Shown: positions 1 through 6,726 of the stretch, piece by piece
How the letters are laid out: every line of letters begins with the position of its first letter
Position numbering within the stretch: the first letter of the stretch is position 1
Assembly: GCA_021797415.1 (NCBI GenBank)
Contig: JAJZZT010000196.1
Location: 1 to 17,465 of the forward strand
Origin: Bacillota bacterium
GTDB lineage: Bacteria > Bacillota > Bacilli > Alicyclobacillales > SLC66
Direction of reading: 5' to 3'
DNA length: 17,465 nucleotides
Position numbers and translations under genes: made by a program
Notes under the pieces: model-generated
Seen by the model: the letters and a program-made list of their open reading frames with translations, nothing else
What the model was told of the DNA's origin: nothing
The model's database searches: none

Positions 1-2101
1 GGTCACCCCGTTGCCTCACTATCTGTTGATGAACGGTGTGGACCATCTGGAGGCGCAGGAGAATCTGAGCGCAGTGCTGGATCTGCTGCAAAATCTCTAT
101 CCGGACGAATGCGAATTTGTGCACGACACGTTGCCGAACTACATCCGCGTCGTCAAGGAAGGGGCGGCGGATCTTCCGGAAGAATCCTTTCCCGCGGTCT
201 GCGGTGAATTGCGCGAGGGACCCGACCGCTCGATCCTCAGCGGAACCCTGTCCAGCCGCGTCTATCTGAAACAGGCGAACACGGAGTGTCATGATTTGCT
301 GGAGAAGTGGGTGGAACCGCTTTCGGCCTGGTGCGCGTTGCTCGGATTGGATGCTTACGATCAGGAAACCATCCGGCATTTATGGCGGTCGTACATGGAA
401 AACCATCCGCATGACAGCATCTGCGGGTGCAGCCAGGATGCGGTGCATGACCATATGATGGACCGCTTCGCCTCCGTAAAAGAAATGGCCGGGGAACTCA
501 TCGAGCAAAAATTATCCGTGCTGACGAAGCAAATTCACATGGATTCACTCGCCCGCCAGGATCTCAAATGGCTTGTGGTCAACACCTCGCAACTCGACTC
601 CCATGCGGTGATGAAATCGAGCGTGTACTTTCTTGCGGAAGACGAGGTCCGTGATTTCCGTTTGGAAGACGCGCAGGGCAATTCCGTGGAATACCGCGTG
701 CTTCGCAGCGAACCCAGCCGCATTCAGGTGCTCAGTCCCATCAATCTCCCCGGCGTGCTCAGCGTCAGGCGGTTCGACATCGAATGGAAACCGTCTGTCC
801 CGGCCCTGGGGTATGCGGCATACCGCGTCCGGCCGCACCTTGCGGGCAATCGCGTCGGGGAGCGCGAGTTGTCCGGGCTTCCGGTGCTGGAAAACGAACA
901 CCTGCGTGTGGAAGTGCAGGCGGATGGCGCATTCCGGATCACGGACAAGCACACGGGCGCGACGCTGGATCGTCTGGGACAGTGGGAGGATGCCGGAGAC
1001 GGCGGGGATCTGTACATGTTCAAAGCGGTTCCCGGCGAACAGGCGCGCGTATGGTCGCAGGCTGTGGAATTTGTTGAATGGCGCTCCAACTCGTTGTACG
1101 ACGAATGCCGCTACCGGTTTGCCTGGCGATTGCCGGCGGGCCTGGATTCCACCGGTGCACAGAGAGAGGTCGCCGACGCGGTTTGCACATTGGACGCGAC
1201 CCTGCGTTTGGAGCGGGATTCCCGCCGGCTGAACCTGACGGTCGAGGTGGACAATCAGGCCAGGGATCACCGTTTGCGCCTGCTCTTTCCGGCGGCGCGC
1301 GAGGTCTCCCACGTTTTGGCCGGTGGGCAGTTTGACGCGGTACAGCGGAATTGGAGCGAAGGGCGGGAGTTTGACAGGGAAAGCAATCAGCAGCCTTTTT
1401 GGAAATGGGTGGCCGCTGTAGACGGCGAAGCTGGTTTCGCCGTCTACGCAAAGGGACTGCATGGATACGAAACGTTGCAAGACGGCAGAACGGTGGCTGT
1501 CACGCTTCTGCGCGGCGCCGAAAATATCAACATTCGGGCGGAGGTGCCGCTGGAAACCGATGTGCACCCAAAAGGGCAGTGCCTTGGGAAGCACCGGTTT
1601 GAACTGGCCATCCGCCCGCTCGCCGGCGAATCCGCCACCCGCTTGTATCAGGAAGCGGAGGCGTTCCATCAAGGGATGAAAACCAAGCTGTTGGCGGTCG
1701 ACGAGGAGCGATGGTCGCAGGGAAGGCCCTGGGTGCAAAGTTCGAAATTGACAGGCACGTTCATGCGGCCGGACCCGAATGAAAATAAGGAGGGGCTCCC
1801 CGCCGTCGGCGCATTCATGGCGCTCGACGGCGCGGCGCTGTTGTCTGCGGTGAAATGGGCGGAGGACGGGCGGGGCATGATTGTCCGGCTCTATAACGTC
1901 GAGGAGGGGCCTGTTTCCGTCGGCTTGCGGTTTTTCCGGCAGCCGGAACGGATGCGCCAGGTGAACCTGCTCGAAGAGTCGCCGGCCGACGGGTCCGATG
2001 TGGGCGGCGCCGGGGCGGGAAGCGTGTTCCATGCCTCGCTTTCTCCGAAAAAAATTGCGACCTACCGTTTTACCGGGAACGAACGGGGTCAGGGCGTATA
2101 G
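1..2101 (+). CDS. alpha-mannosidase, GH38 (5'-truncated by window edge)
   Basis: This is the C-terminal part of a GH38 alpha-mannosidase, a metal-dependent retaining enzyme that removes alpha-linked mannose. The reading frame is open from base 2 and continues upstream, so the TTG at 11 is not a real start. About 700 codons are present; the N-terminal catalytic region with the nucleophile Asp and the first metal ligands lies outside the window. Visible family marks are LLMNGVDH at the left edge, SSRVYLKQAN, and NHPHDSICGCS at bases 401-433, whose second His corresponds to the last Zn ligand of the family. The remainder is the beta-rich C-terminal half. No signal peptide can be judged. It is probably cytoplasmic and co-transcribed with the GH78 gene 44 bases downstream. 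Family assignment is firm; the exact linkage specificity is not visible. Confidence 0.93.
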   Translation, partial: VTPLPHYLLMNGVDHLEAQENLSAVLDLLQNLYPDECEFVHDTLPNYIRVVKEGAADLPEESFPAVCGELREGPDRSILSGTLSSRVYLKQANTECHDLLEKWVEPLSAWCALLGLDAYDQETIRHLWRSYMENHPHDSICGCSQDAVHDHMMDRFASVKEMAGELIEQKLSVLTKQIHMDSLARQDLKWLVVNTSQLDSHAVMKSSVYFLAEDEVRDFRLEDAQGNSVEYRVLRSEPSRIQVLSPINLPGVLSVRRFDIEWKPSVPALGYAAYRVRPHLAGNRVGERELSGLPVLENEHLRVEVQADGAFRITDKHTGATLDRLGQWEDAGDGGDLYMFKAVPGEQARVWSQAVEFVEWRSNSLYDECRYRFAWRLPAGLDSTGAQREVADAVCTLDATLRLERDSRRLNLTVEVDNQARDHRLRLLFPAAREVSHVLAGGQFDAVQRNWSEGREFDRESNQQPFWKWVAAVDGEAGFAVYAKGLHGYETLQDGRTVAVTLLRGAENINIRAEVPLETDVHPKGQCLGKHRFELAIRPLAGESATRLYQEAEAFHQGMKTKLLAVDEERWSQGRPWVQSSKLTGTFMRPDPNENKEGLPAVGAFMALDGAALLSAVKWAEDGRGMIVRLYNVEEGPVSVGLRFFRQPERMRQVNLLEESPADGSDVGGAGAGSVFHASLSPKKIATYRFTGNERGQGV

Positions 2102-2145
2102 GCGGAATAGACCGACTTGCGGATGTTACGGGTTAGGAGGACATT

Positions 2146-4701
2146 ATGGTGAAAGATACGAGCGATACAGCGCGTGAGTTCAGCCTGACGCCGGCGCAGT
2201 GGATATGGCTTCCGTCCGGCCGGACGCTGGCCAACACATTCGTCTTGTTTAGGAAAGATATCGACATTCCCTTTGCGCCGAGCCGTGTCACGGGATGGGT
2301 CCTGGCGGATAGCCGCTACAAACTGACGGTCAACGGCATACGGCAGCAATGGGGACCGGCGCCGTCTGATCCGCGATGGCCGGAAGCGGATCCGGTCGAT
2401 TTATCACATGTCGTACATAAAGGACGTAATACCCTTGGGATAGAAGTTCTGTACTATGGATCGGGAGATGGAACGTGGCCGTTGGGAAAGCCGGGCCTAT
2501 TGTTCAAAGTGGAGATATATGGAGATCAGGATCAGTACATGACGGCCGTGTCTGATGAAACGTGGTTTTGCCACCTGGACAGGAGTCGCCGTACGGGCCA
2601 GTACAGGCGTTGGTTTCTTCGCGCATTGCAGGAAGACTCGGATTTGCGAAAGTTGCCGGAGCGGTGGGATGAACCGACGTTTCGTCCAGGGGCGGATTGG
2701 GTGCCGGCTATGGTTCTTCCGGGAAGCGCTCCGAATAAACCCGCTTTGTGTTCGGGGTACCCTGACTACTCGTGGGATGTCGGATTGACCGATTGGAGCC
2801 AGGCGCAACTGCGCCCAAGATCGGTGCCGCTATTAAGAGAACAGGTGATCGCGGCCTTGACCATGACCGATTCAGGCTGGATCCAATGGACGAGGAGCCC
2901 GGAAGACTGGTTTGAGTATCGCATGCCAAACTCGTTTTCCATAATATCCGATGTTGCCATCTGCCAGCAGGTTGCAGAGACGAGTTGGCGTCTGCCAAGC
3001 GCACCGGTGGACGATAGGGGAGTATATGCCACCTTCGTGTTTGCGGAGCAGATCGTGGGATGGCCCTTTATCGAGTTGGAGGCGTCCGAGGGGGCCGTTG
3101 TCGAACTGATATGGCAGGAGAGTCATGATCCAGAACAAACGGCATGGTTGGATAGCAGTCATTTTACGTGGGCGAGGTTTGTGTGCCGCCCTGGACGTAA
3201 CCACTTGGAGACATTTGACTTCGAATCCCTTCGATGGCTTCAAGTCCATATTCACCAATCCCCGCAGCCAGTGACGATTACACAGGTGGGTGTTCGGCGG
3301 CGCATATATCCCTTTCCGCATGAACCGAAGATTCAGGTGGAGGATCAAGCCCTGCAGCGTTTGTTCCATGCCGCCGTCAATACGCTGTATAACAGCGCCC
3401 AGGATACGGTCGTTGACGGCATGGGCCGTGAACGGCAGCAGTACAGCGGGGACGGCGGGCATCAATTGCACGCCATTCGCTATCTGTTTGGCGAAACTCG
3501 GTTGCCGTCACGGTTTTTGACCACGTTCAGCCAAGGGATAACCAGTGGCGGCTATTTTTTGGATTCTTGGCCTGGTTTTGACCGGATGGCCCGCATGATG
3601 ACTCGCCCAATGGGTCTGGGTGGCTGGGGGCCAATTCTCGACCATGGTGTCGGATTCGTGTTTGATTGTTGGCATCATTACTTGGAGACGGGCCACTTGG
3701 ACACCTTGCGGGAACCCTATCCCAGACTTAAGCGCTTTGCCGAATATCTGACCGGATTGATCCAGTCCGATGGCATGCTGCCGGTTGAAAATCTGGGTGT
3801 GCCTGTCGTATGGATCGATCATGACGCGTATCGTCGTCAGCGCCACAAGCAGTGTGCCTTCAATTTGTATGTGGCCGCCATGTTTGAGCACGCGCTTGGC
3901 CCGATCGCCGATGCGTTTGGCGATTACGCGTTGGCGGCACAGTACAAGGCGGTGGGTATCGAGATTGCGCGGGCCGCTGTAAACGCCTTCTGGGATGAGG
4001 ACTCACAATCCTTCGTTATCAATCGGCCGTGGCTTGCCGAAGAAGAGACTCCGTTATGGTGCGACCGATCGCTTTCAACGGCCGTCATTTACGACATGTG
4101 CCCGGACGGAAAGTGGCAGGCTGTAGTGAATATGCTGGCTGAACGCCCTTCTCATCTTGGCATTTCGTATCCTTGCAACGCCGGGTGGCGTTACGATGCA
4201 CTGGCTAAGCATGGCCGTGTCGATGTGGTTGTTCATGAACTGCGATCCATCTGGGCCAGCATGCCGTCGGTGGCGCTAAATAACTCAATTCAAGAATATT
4301 GGACCGCGAGAGCAGATTCGGCCGACCAATGGAGTCACTCGGCTATGGCCCCTCTTAACCTATTGTTCATGGGAATATTTGGGTTGCAACCAGCACGCCC
4401 CGGGTTCCTTGAGTATGTGATCCGCCCGCAGGTAGCCGCCATGGGACCCATGGATATCACCGCCTATACGGTATGCGGTCCGACTCGCTTGCGGGTCGAG
4501 CGAAGTTCTGCAGGATACGAGGTACGCCTCACTGTGCCTCCTGAAGGTCGGGGCGAATTATTGTTGCCGCCGGACCAGGCGAGTTCAAGCGCATTGCCCG
4601 TGATTGGACAAGACCTTCAGGAGGGTCTTGTGCGACTGGCGCTCACTCCTGGACAGGAACATCGGTGGGTCATACAGGCTTTGGTAACAGGGCAATCGTA
4701 A
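2146..4701 (+). CDS. alpha-L-rhamnosidase-like glycoside hydrolase, GH78 type
   Basis: This 851-residue protein hydrolyses, by family, terminal alpha-L-rhamnose with inversion. The ATG start has a TAGGAGG ribosome-binding site at 2134-2140 with a 5-base gap. The N-terminus (about 1-120, PAQWIW then a beta-sandwich) is the usual GH78 accessory domain, followed by more beta structure, the (alpha/alpha)6 barrel (about 390-760) and a beta C-terminal domain. Catalytic-site spacing matches characterised GH78 enzymes: Asp424, Glu429 and Asp436 in DGMGRERQQYSGD (the same +5 and +12 spacing as Bacillus RhaB), and Glu717 in NNSIQEYW, followed by SHS. There is no signal peptide, so it should be cytoplasmic. 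It lies 44 bases after the GH38 gene, suggesting one operon. Codon usage looks less GC-biased at third positions than the transporter genes. Substrate could be another sugar, since some GH78-like proteins are poorly characterised. Confidence 0.88.
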   Translation: MVKDTSDTAREFSLTPAQWIWLPSGRTLANTFVLFRKDIDIPFAPSRVTGWVLADSRYKLTVNGIRQQWGPAPSDPRWPEADPVDLSHVVHKGRNTLGIEVLYYGSGDGTWPLGKPGLLFKVEIYGDQDQYMTAVSDETWFCHLDRSRRTGQYRRWFLRALQEDSDLRKLPERWDEPTFRPGADWVPAMVLPGSAPNKPALCSGYPDYSWDVGLTDWSQAQLRPRSVPLLREQVIAALTMTDSGWIQWTRSPEDWFEYRMPNSFSIISDVAICQQVAETSWRLPSAPVDDRGVYATFVFAEQIVGWPFIELEASEGAVVELIWQESHDPEQTAWLDSSHFTWARFVCRPGRNHLETFDFESLRWLQVHIHQSPQPVTITQVGVRRRIYPFPHEPKIQVEDQALQRLFHAAVNTLYNSAQDTVVDGMGRERQQYSGDGGHQLHAIRYLFGETRLPSRFLTTFSQGITSGGYFLDSWPGFDRMARMMTRPMGLGGWGPILDHGVGFVFDCWHHYLETGHLDTLREPYPRLKRFAEYLTGLIQSDGMLPVENLGVPVVWIDHDAYRRQRHKQCAFNLYVAAMFEHALGPIADAFGDYALAAQYKAVGIEIARAAVNAFWDEDSQSFVINRPWLAEEETPLWCDRSLSTAVIYDMCPDGKWQAVVNMLAERPSHLGISYPCNAGWRYDALAKHGRVDVVVHELRSIWASMPSVALNNSIQEYWTARADSADQWSHSAMAPLNLLFMGIFGLQPARPGFLEYVIRPQVAAMGPMDITAYTVCGPTRLRVERSSAGYEVRLTVPPEGRGELLLPPDQASSSALPVIGQDLQEGLVRLALTPGQEHRWVIQALVTGQS

Positions 4702-4730
4702 CAAAGCTTCCGTCCAGTGTGGAAGTGCTG

Positions 4731-4785
4731 GCTGTGGACTGTCGAGTGGCGTTCCAATGAATTGTACGACCCTCAGTTGAAATGA
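4731..4785 (+). pseudogene. short decayed fragment resembling the GH38 gene
   Basis: Bases 4731-4770 align with 1061-1102 inside the GH38 gene: GCTGTGGA, TGGCG, TCCAA and TTGTACGAC are shared blocks, roughly 32 of 40 aligned bases with one 2-base gap. In the corresponding frame it reads EWRSNELYDPQLK then stop, against EWRSNSLYDE in the GH38 protein. It has no start codon or domain of its own. I read it as a relic of a second GH38 copy, or of a rearrangement downstream of the GH78 gene. The match is short, so chance or conversion cannot be excluded. Confidence 0.4.
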
Positions 4786-4805
4786 TTCGAGCAGCGAGGT
4801 ATGAC
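4777..4805 (+). promoter_or_regulatory. candidate sigma-A promoter for the antitoxin/toxin pair
   Basis: TTGAAA (4777-4782) and TATGAC (4800-4805) are separated by 17 bases, 5/6 and 4/6 matches to the consensus. It lies about 60 bases before the antitoxin-like gene. The rest of the 4702-4862 gap shows no terminator with a U-tract, so readthrough from the GH78 gene is also possible. Confidence 0.4.
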
Positions 4806-4862
4806 CATGGAGACATATGATCGTGCCGCACGAATACACGCGCGGATCGGACGGTGATTTTC

Positions 4863-5120
4863 ATGAGTGTCATCAAATCAGTTGGCGGCAATGGCCAGAT
4901 TTCAATTGGTAAGGAATTTGCGGGGAAACTTGTACTCGTTGATCAAGTGGAACCAGGAGTATGGATTTTGAAATTAGGTGAGTTTATCCCGGATAATGAA
5001 CGTTGGCTGTTTGAACCAGAGACCGAAAATGATCTGGATGAGGCGATGGAATGGGCAAACAACACGCCGCCGCTGGCGAGTGATCTAGACGACCTTGAGC
5101 GGCGAGTCCGCGATGAGTGA
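4863..5120 (+). CDS. AbrB-like antitoxin-type small protein
   Basis: This is an 85-residue protein. The first about 45 residues (SVGGNGQISIGKEFAGK followed by a short beta run VLVDQVEPGVWILKLGEFIPDNERWL) look like a swapped-hairpin AbrB/MazE-type DNA-binding fold. The acidic helical tail, ending DLDDLERRVRDE, would be the toxin-binding part. I chose ATG 4863 because GGTGAT at 4853-4858 gives a plausible ribosome-binding site; a GTG at 4854 is an alternative. It overlaps the next gene by 8 bases, as antitoxin-toxin pairs usually do. From memory of similar pairs, such proteins precede a RelE/ParE-like partner. The likely role is neutralising the partner and autorepressing the pair. Family call is moderate because it rests on pattern rather than a search. 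Confidence 0.55.
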   Translation: MSVIKSVGGNGQISIGKEFAGKLVLVDQVEPGVWILKLGEFIPDNERWLFEPETENDLDEAMEWANNTPPLASDLDDLERRVRDE

Positions 5121-5292
5121 TCGACTCGTGCGACTCGATCTCAATAGCCCGGTATTTCAGCGGCTGCTGTTACGTTTGGCCAAACAACAGCAAACTTCTG
5201 TCCTCGGTACCTTGCGAAAACTTTCGGGCATGACTTGGGAACAGGTGTACCGGGATACGGGGTTAACACGATTCAACCTATCGCTAACGTAG
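5113..5292 (+). CDS. toxin-like small protein (RelE/ParE-like N-terminus), apparently C-terminally truncated
   Basis: This 59-residue product begins at ATG 5113, overlapping the antitoxin-like gene by 8 bases. A TTG at 5095 is a less likely start. Residues 5-51, with LGTLRKLSGMTWEQVYRDTG, resemble the N-terminal half of a RelE/ParE-superfamily toxin group that I recall as normally about 80-95 residues, ending in a YSLR...RA.AYR...HDSAY-type part. Here the frame leaves the pattern after YRDTGL, reads TRFNLSLT and stops. I do not find the missing C-terminus in the other + frames before the terminator. The catalytic and ribosome-binding residues of such toxins lie in the missing half, so the product is probably inactive. 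The alternative is that it is a genuinely short family. Confidence 0.55.
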   Translation: MSDRLVRLDLNSPVFQRLLLRLAKQQQTSVLGTLRKLSGMTWEQVYRDTGLTRFNLSLT

Positions 5293-5300
5293 ATAAAGGC

Positions 5301-5334
5301 GCATATCCGCGAAATCCATGTGGATGTGCTTTTT
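5301..5334 (+). terminator. Rho-independent terminator after the antitoxin/toxin pair
   Basis: GCATATCC (5301-5308) pairs with GGATGTGC (5322-5329) with one G-U pair, followed by TTTTTCTTTT. A smaller nested hairpin, ATCC/GGAT, can form in the loop region. It separates the accessory pair from the regulator gene. Confidence 0.6.
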
Positions 5335-5368
5335 CTTTTCAGACAGATAGACAAACGATCCCTTCGCC

Positions 5369-5394
5369 AATAAACTTTTATAAAAAAGTTTATT
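5369..5394. promoter_or_regulatory. 26-bp palindrome, likely operator of the LacI-family regulator
   Basis: Left arm AATAAACTTTT (5369-5379) and right arm AAAAGTTTATT (5384-5394) are perfect reverse complements around a 4-base centre. The site lies 57 bases upstream of the regulator start. A TATAAA hexamer (5379-5384) sits in the centre and TATGGT (5407-5412) lies just after it, so any promoter for the gene would overlap or adjoin the site, which suggests autoregulation. No convincing -35 box is visible. A 12-base piece of the right half (AAAAAAGTTTAT) recurs at 6513-6524 before the next promoter. Most LacI-family operators have a GC-rich centre, so this A/T-rich version is unusual. Confidence 0.65.
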
Positions 5395-5451
5395 TTTTAT
5401 TGGAAATATGGTAGTGTGATGCAGAAGCAATATCGAAGGAGAGATTTGAAC

Positions 5452-6492
5452 ATGAAAAAGGTCACTTTGCAGGTCATCGCGGATGAATTGCAGTTATCCA
5501 AGTCGCTCGTGTCAAAAGCGTTGTCCAATCAAAACGGCGTGAGTGAAGAAACCCGCGAAAAGATAAGGCTGACGGCGATCAAACTAGGATATCCGACCAA
5601 CTCATCCGGGGCGTTCGTCCATTCATCAAAGACGGGCAACATTGCCGTCCTGATCCCCCGCGTTGACCTGGATGACCTGGAGTATTGGGGGAAGATCATC
5701 AAGAGCATCGAATCCGAACTGAGCAAGAGATCATTCAGCCTGATCCTGTCCGGCGTTGATCCGGCGGTTTCCACGATGGAGGGGATTCCAAGCTGCATCA
5801 CGGACCGCAAGGTGGACGGAGCGCTTGTCCTGGGACGAATGCCGGCCGCTTATATTTTGGCCGTTCTGTCAACCGGTGTGCCGGTTGTGTTGATCGACTC
5901 GTTTAACATGGAACTGAAATTGGACCACGTGTTGGCCGAAAATTTTCTTGGCGGGTACGATGCGACCCGGTATGTTTTGGAGCGAGGGCACAGCCGGATC
6001 GGTTTTGTCGGCGATGTGGAGTATTCGATCAGTTTCGAGGAGCGGTTGCGTGGATTCACAACAGCTATCAGAGAATACCGCAAGGAAAATAGTGTGGCGG
6101 GTATTGAAGAATTCCGGATTTCCGATTCGCGCGGCGACAGCAGGATCCCATTTTCTGTGGATCAATGCAGGGAAGTTCTGCGAGGGAGCGGGAGGCCCAC
6201 CGCACTGATTTGCGCAAACGATCCAATCGCGTTTGATGTGCTCCAACTTTTGGAGGACATGAAAATCCGCTGTCCGGAAGAGATTTCCGTGATCGGTTTT
6301 GACAATACGGGCAAGTGTGACTGGGTTTCCCCCGCGCTGACGTCTGTGGATGTGTGCAAGGAGGCGATAGGGGAGCGGGCGGTGGAAATGCTGCTGCGCA
6401 GAATGACAAACCCGCAATTGCGGCCGGAACATATCCTGATCACGACGCAAATTGTGAGTCGCGCATCGGTGGCGGCGCGGTCTGCGGAATAA
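5452..6492 (+). CDS. LacI-family transcriptional repressor
   Basis: This 346-residue regulator has an N-terminal LacI helix-turn-helix and hinge (residues 4-50: TLQVIADELQLSKSLVSKAL, then GVSEETREKI and LGYPTN) and a periplasmic-binding-protein-like sugar-sensing domain (about 60-340) with GNIAVLIP, DGALVLGR, GVPVVLIDS, RGHSRIGFVGD, PTALICANDPIAF and ISVIGFDN blocks. I chose ATG 5452, preceded by AAGGAGAG at 5436-5443; the in-frame GTG at 5416 would add a basic tail absent from the family. It probably binds the palindrome just upstream and the related half-site before the secreted-protein promoter, releasing on binding a sugar from the imported glycan. It is flanked by the terminator at 5301 and the main promoter at 6534, so it appears monocistronic. 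Confidence 0.93.
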   Translation: MKKVTLQVIADELQLSKSLVSKALSNQNGVSEETREKIRLTAIKLGYPTNSSGAFVHSSKTGNIAVLIPRVDLDDLEYWGKIIKSIESELSKRSFSLILSGVDPAVSTMEGIPSCITDRKVDGALVLGRMPAAYILAVLSTGVPVVLIDSFNMELKLDHVLAENFLGGYDATRYVLERGHSRIGFVGDVEYSISFEERLRGFTTAIREYRKENSVAGIEEFRISDSRGDSRIPFSVDQCREVLRGSGRPTALICANDPIAFDVLQLLEDMKIRCPEEISVIGFDNTGKCDWVSPALTSVDVCKEAIGERAVEMLLRRMTNPQLRPEHILITTQIVSRASVAARSAE

Positions 6493-6505
6493 ATAGGTTT
6501 CCGCA
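6483..6505 (+). other. 7-bp hairpin at the regulator stop codon
   Basis: TGCGGAA (6483-6489) and TTCCGCA (6499-6505) form a perfect stem with a 9-base loop that starts at the TAA stop codon. No T-run follows on the + strand, the next bases being A-rich, so it is not a canonical terminator. It could protect the regulator mRNA end. Confidence 0.4.
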
Positions 6506-6525
6506 ATAAAAGAAAAAAGTTTATG
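6505..6525. promoter_or_regulatory. second operator-like site upstream of the -35 box
   Basis: AAAAAAGTTTAT at 6513-6524 is identical to the right half of the palindrome at 5369-5394. AATAAA at 6505-6510 mirrors TTTAT, but with shorter spacing than in the first site. It ends 9 bases before the TTGACA box, a position where a LacI-type repressor could block or loop to the first site 1.1 kb away. Confidence 0.5.
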
Positions 6526-6533
6526 TAATTATC

Positions 6534-6562
6534 TTGACATGTTGAATTGTCGATTGTATGCT
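6534..6562 (+). promoter_or_regulatory. sigma-A promoter for the secreted GH42-like gene and binding-protein gene
   Basis: A perfect -35 TTGACA (6534-6539) is followed by 17 bases and TATGCT (6557-6562). Predicted transcription start is near 6569, giving a leader of about 155 bases. This is the best promoter match in the window and likely drives both the 6727 gene and the solute-binding protein gene. Confidence 0.75.
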
Positions 6563-6574
6563 TGTTTTGAATTC

Positions 6575-6616
6575 ACAACCTCAATCGCTGGTGGCCATGA
6601 CGTTGATTGAGGTTGT
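6575..6616 (+). promoter_or_regulatory. 12-bp stem-loop at the predicted 5' end of the mRNA
   Basis: ACAACCTCAATC (6575-6586) and GATTGAGGTTGT (6605-6616) are perfect reverse complements with an 18-base loop. The stem starts about six bases after the predicted transcription start. 5' stem-loops are known to stabilise Bacillus mRNAs; alternatively it is a protein-binding inverted repeat. No U-tract follows. Confidence 0.6.
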
Positions 6617-6630
6617 AGAAAGCGGATTCA
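6616..6630. promoter_or_regulatory. cre-like CcpA site in the leader of the secreted gene
   Basis: TAGAAAGCGGATTCA matches the cre consensus WTGNAANCGNWNNCW except at the second position. It lies about 50 bases downstream of the predicted transcription start, a place where CcpA can act as a roadblock. The core AAGCGGATTC recurs in the permease-operon leader at 11435-11444. Confidence 0.4.
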
Positions 6631-6726
6631 TGAAATGGTCTGCGACGGAGAGGAGGAACAATCGCAAGTTGGATGTTCATTGCCGTTGAGTACTGAGTTG
6701 TCAGAATTACTGACGGAGGTGAATCC

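Noticed and set aside
545..2032. Long minus-strand open frame opposite the GH38 gene
   Set aside because: It is the antisense shadow of a clear GH38 coding frame, rich in Arg, Pro and His, with no recognisable domain.
4706..4725. Possible terminator after the GH78 gene (CTTCC/GGAAG)
   Set aside because: The stem is only 5 bp and no T-run follows.
6630..6689. 19-codon frame in the 5' leader of the secreted gene
   Set aside because: There is no ribosome-binding site upstream of its ATG; the AGGAGG lies inside the frame.
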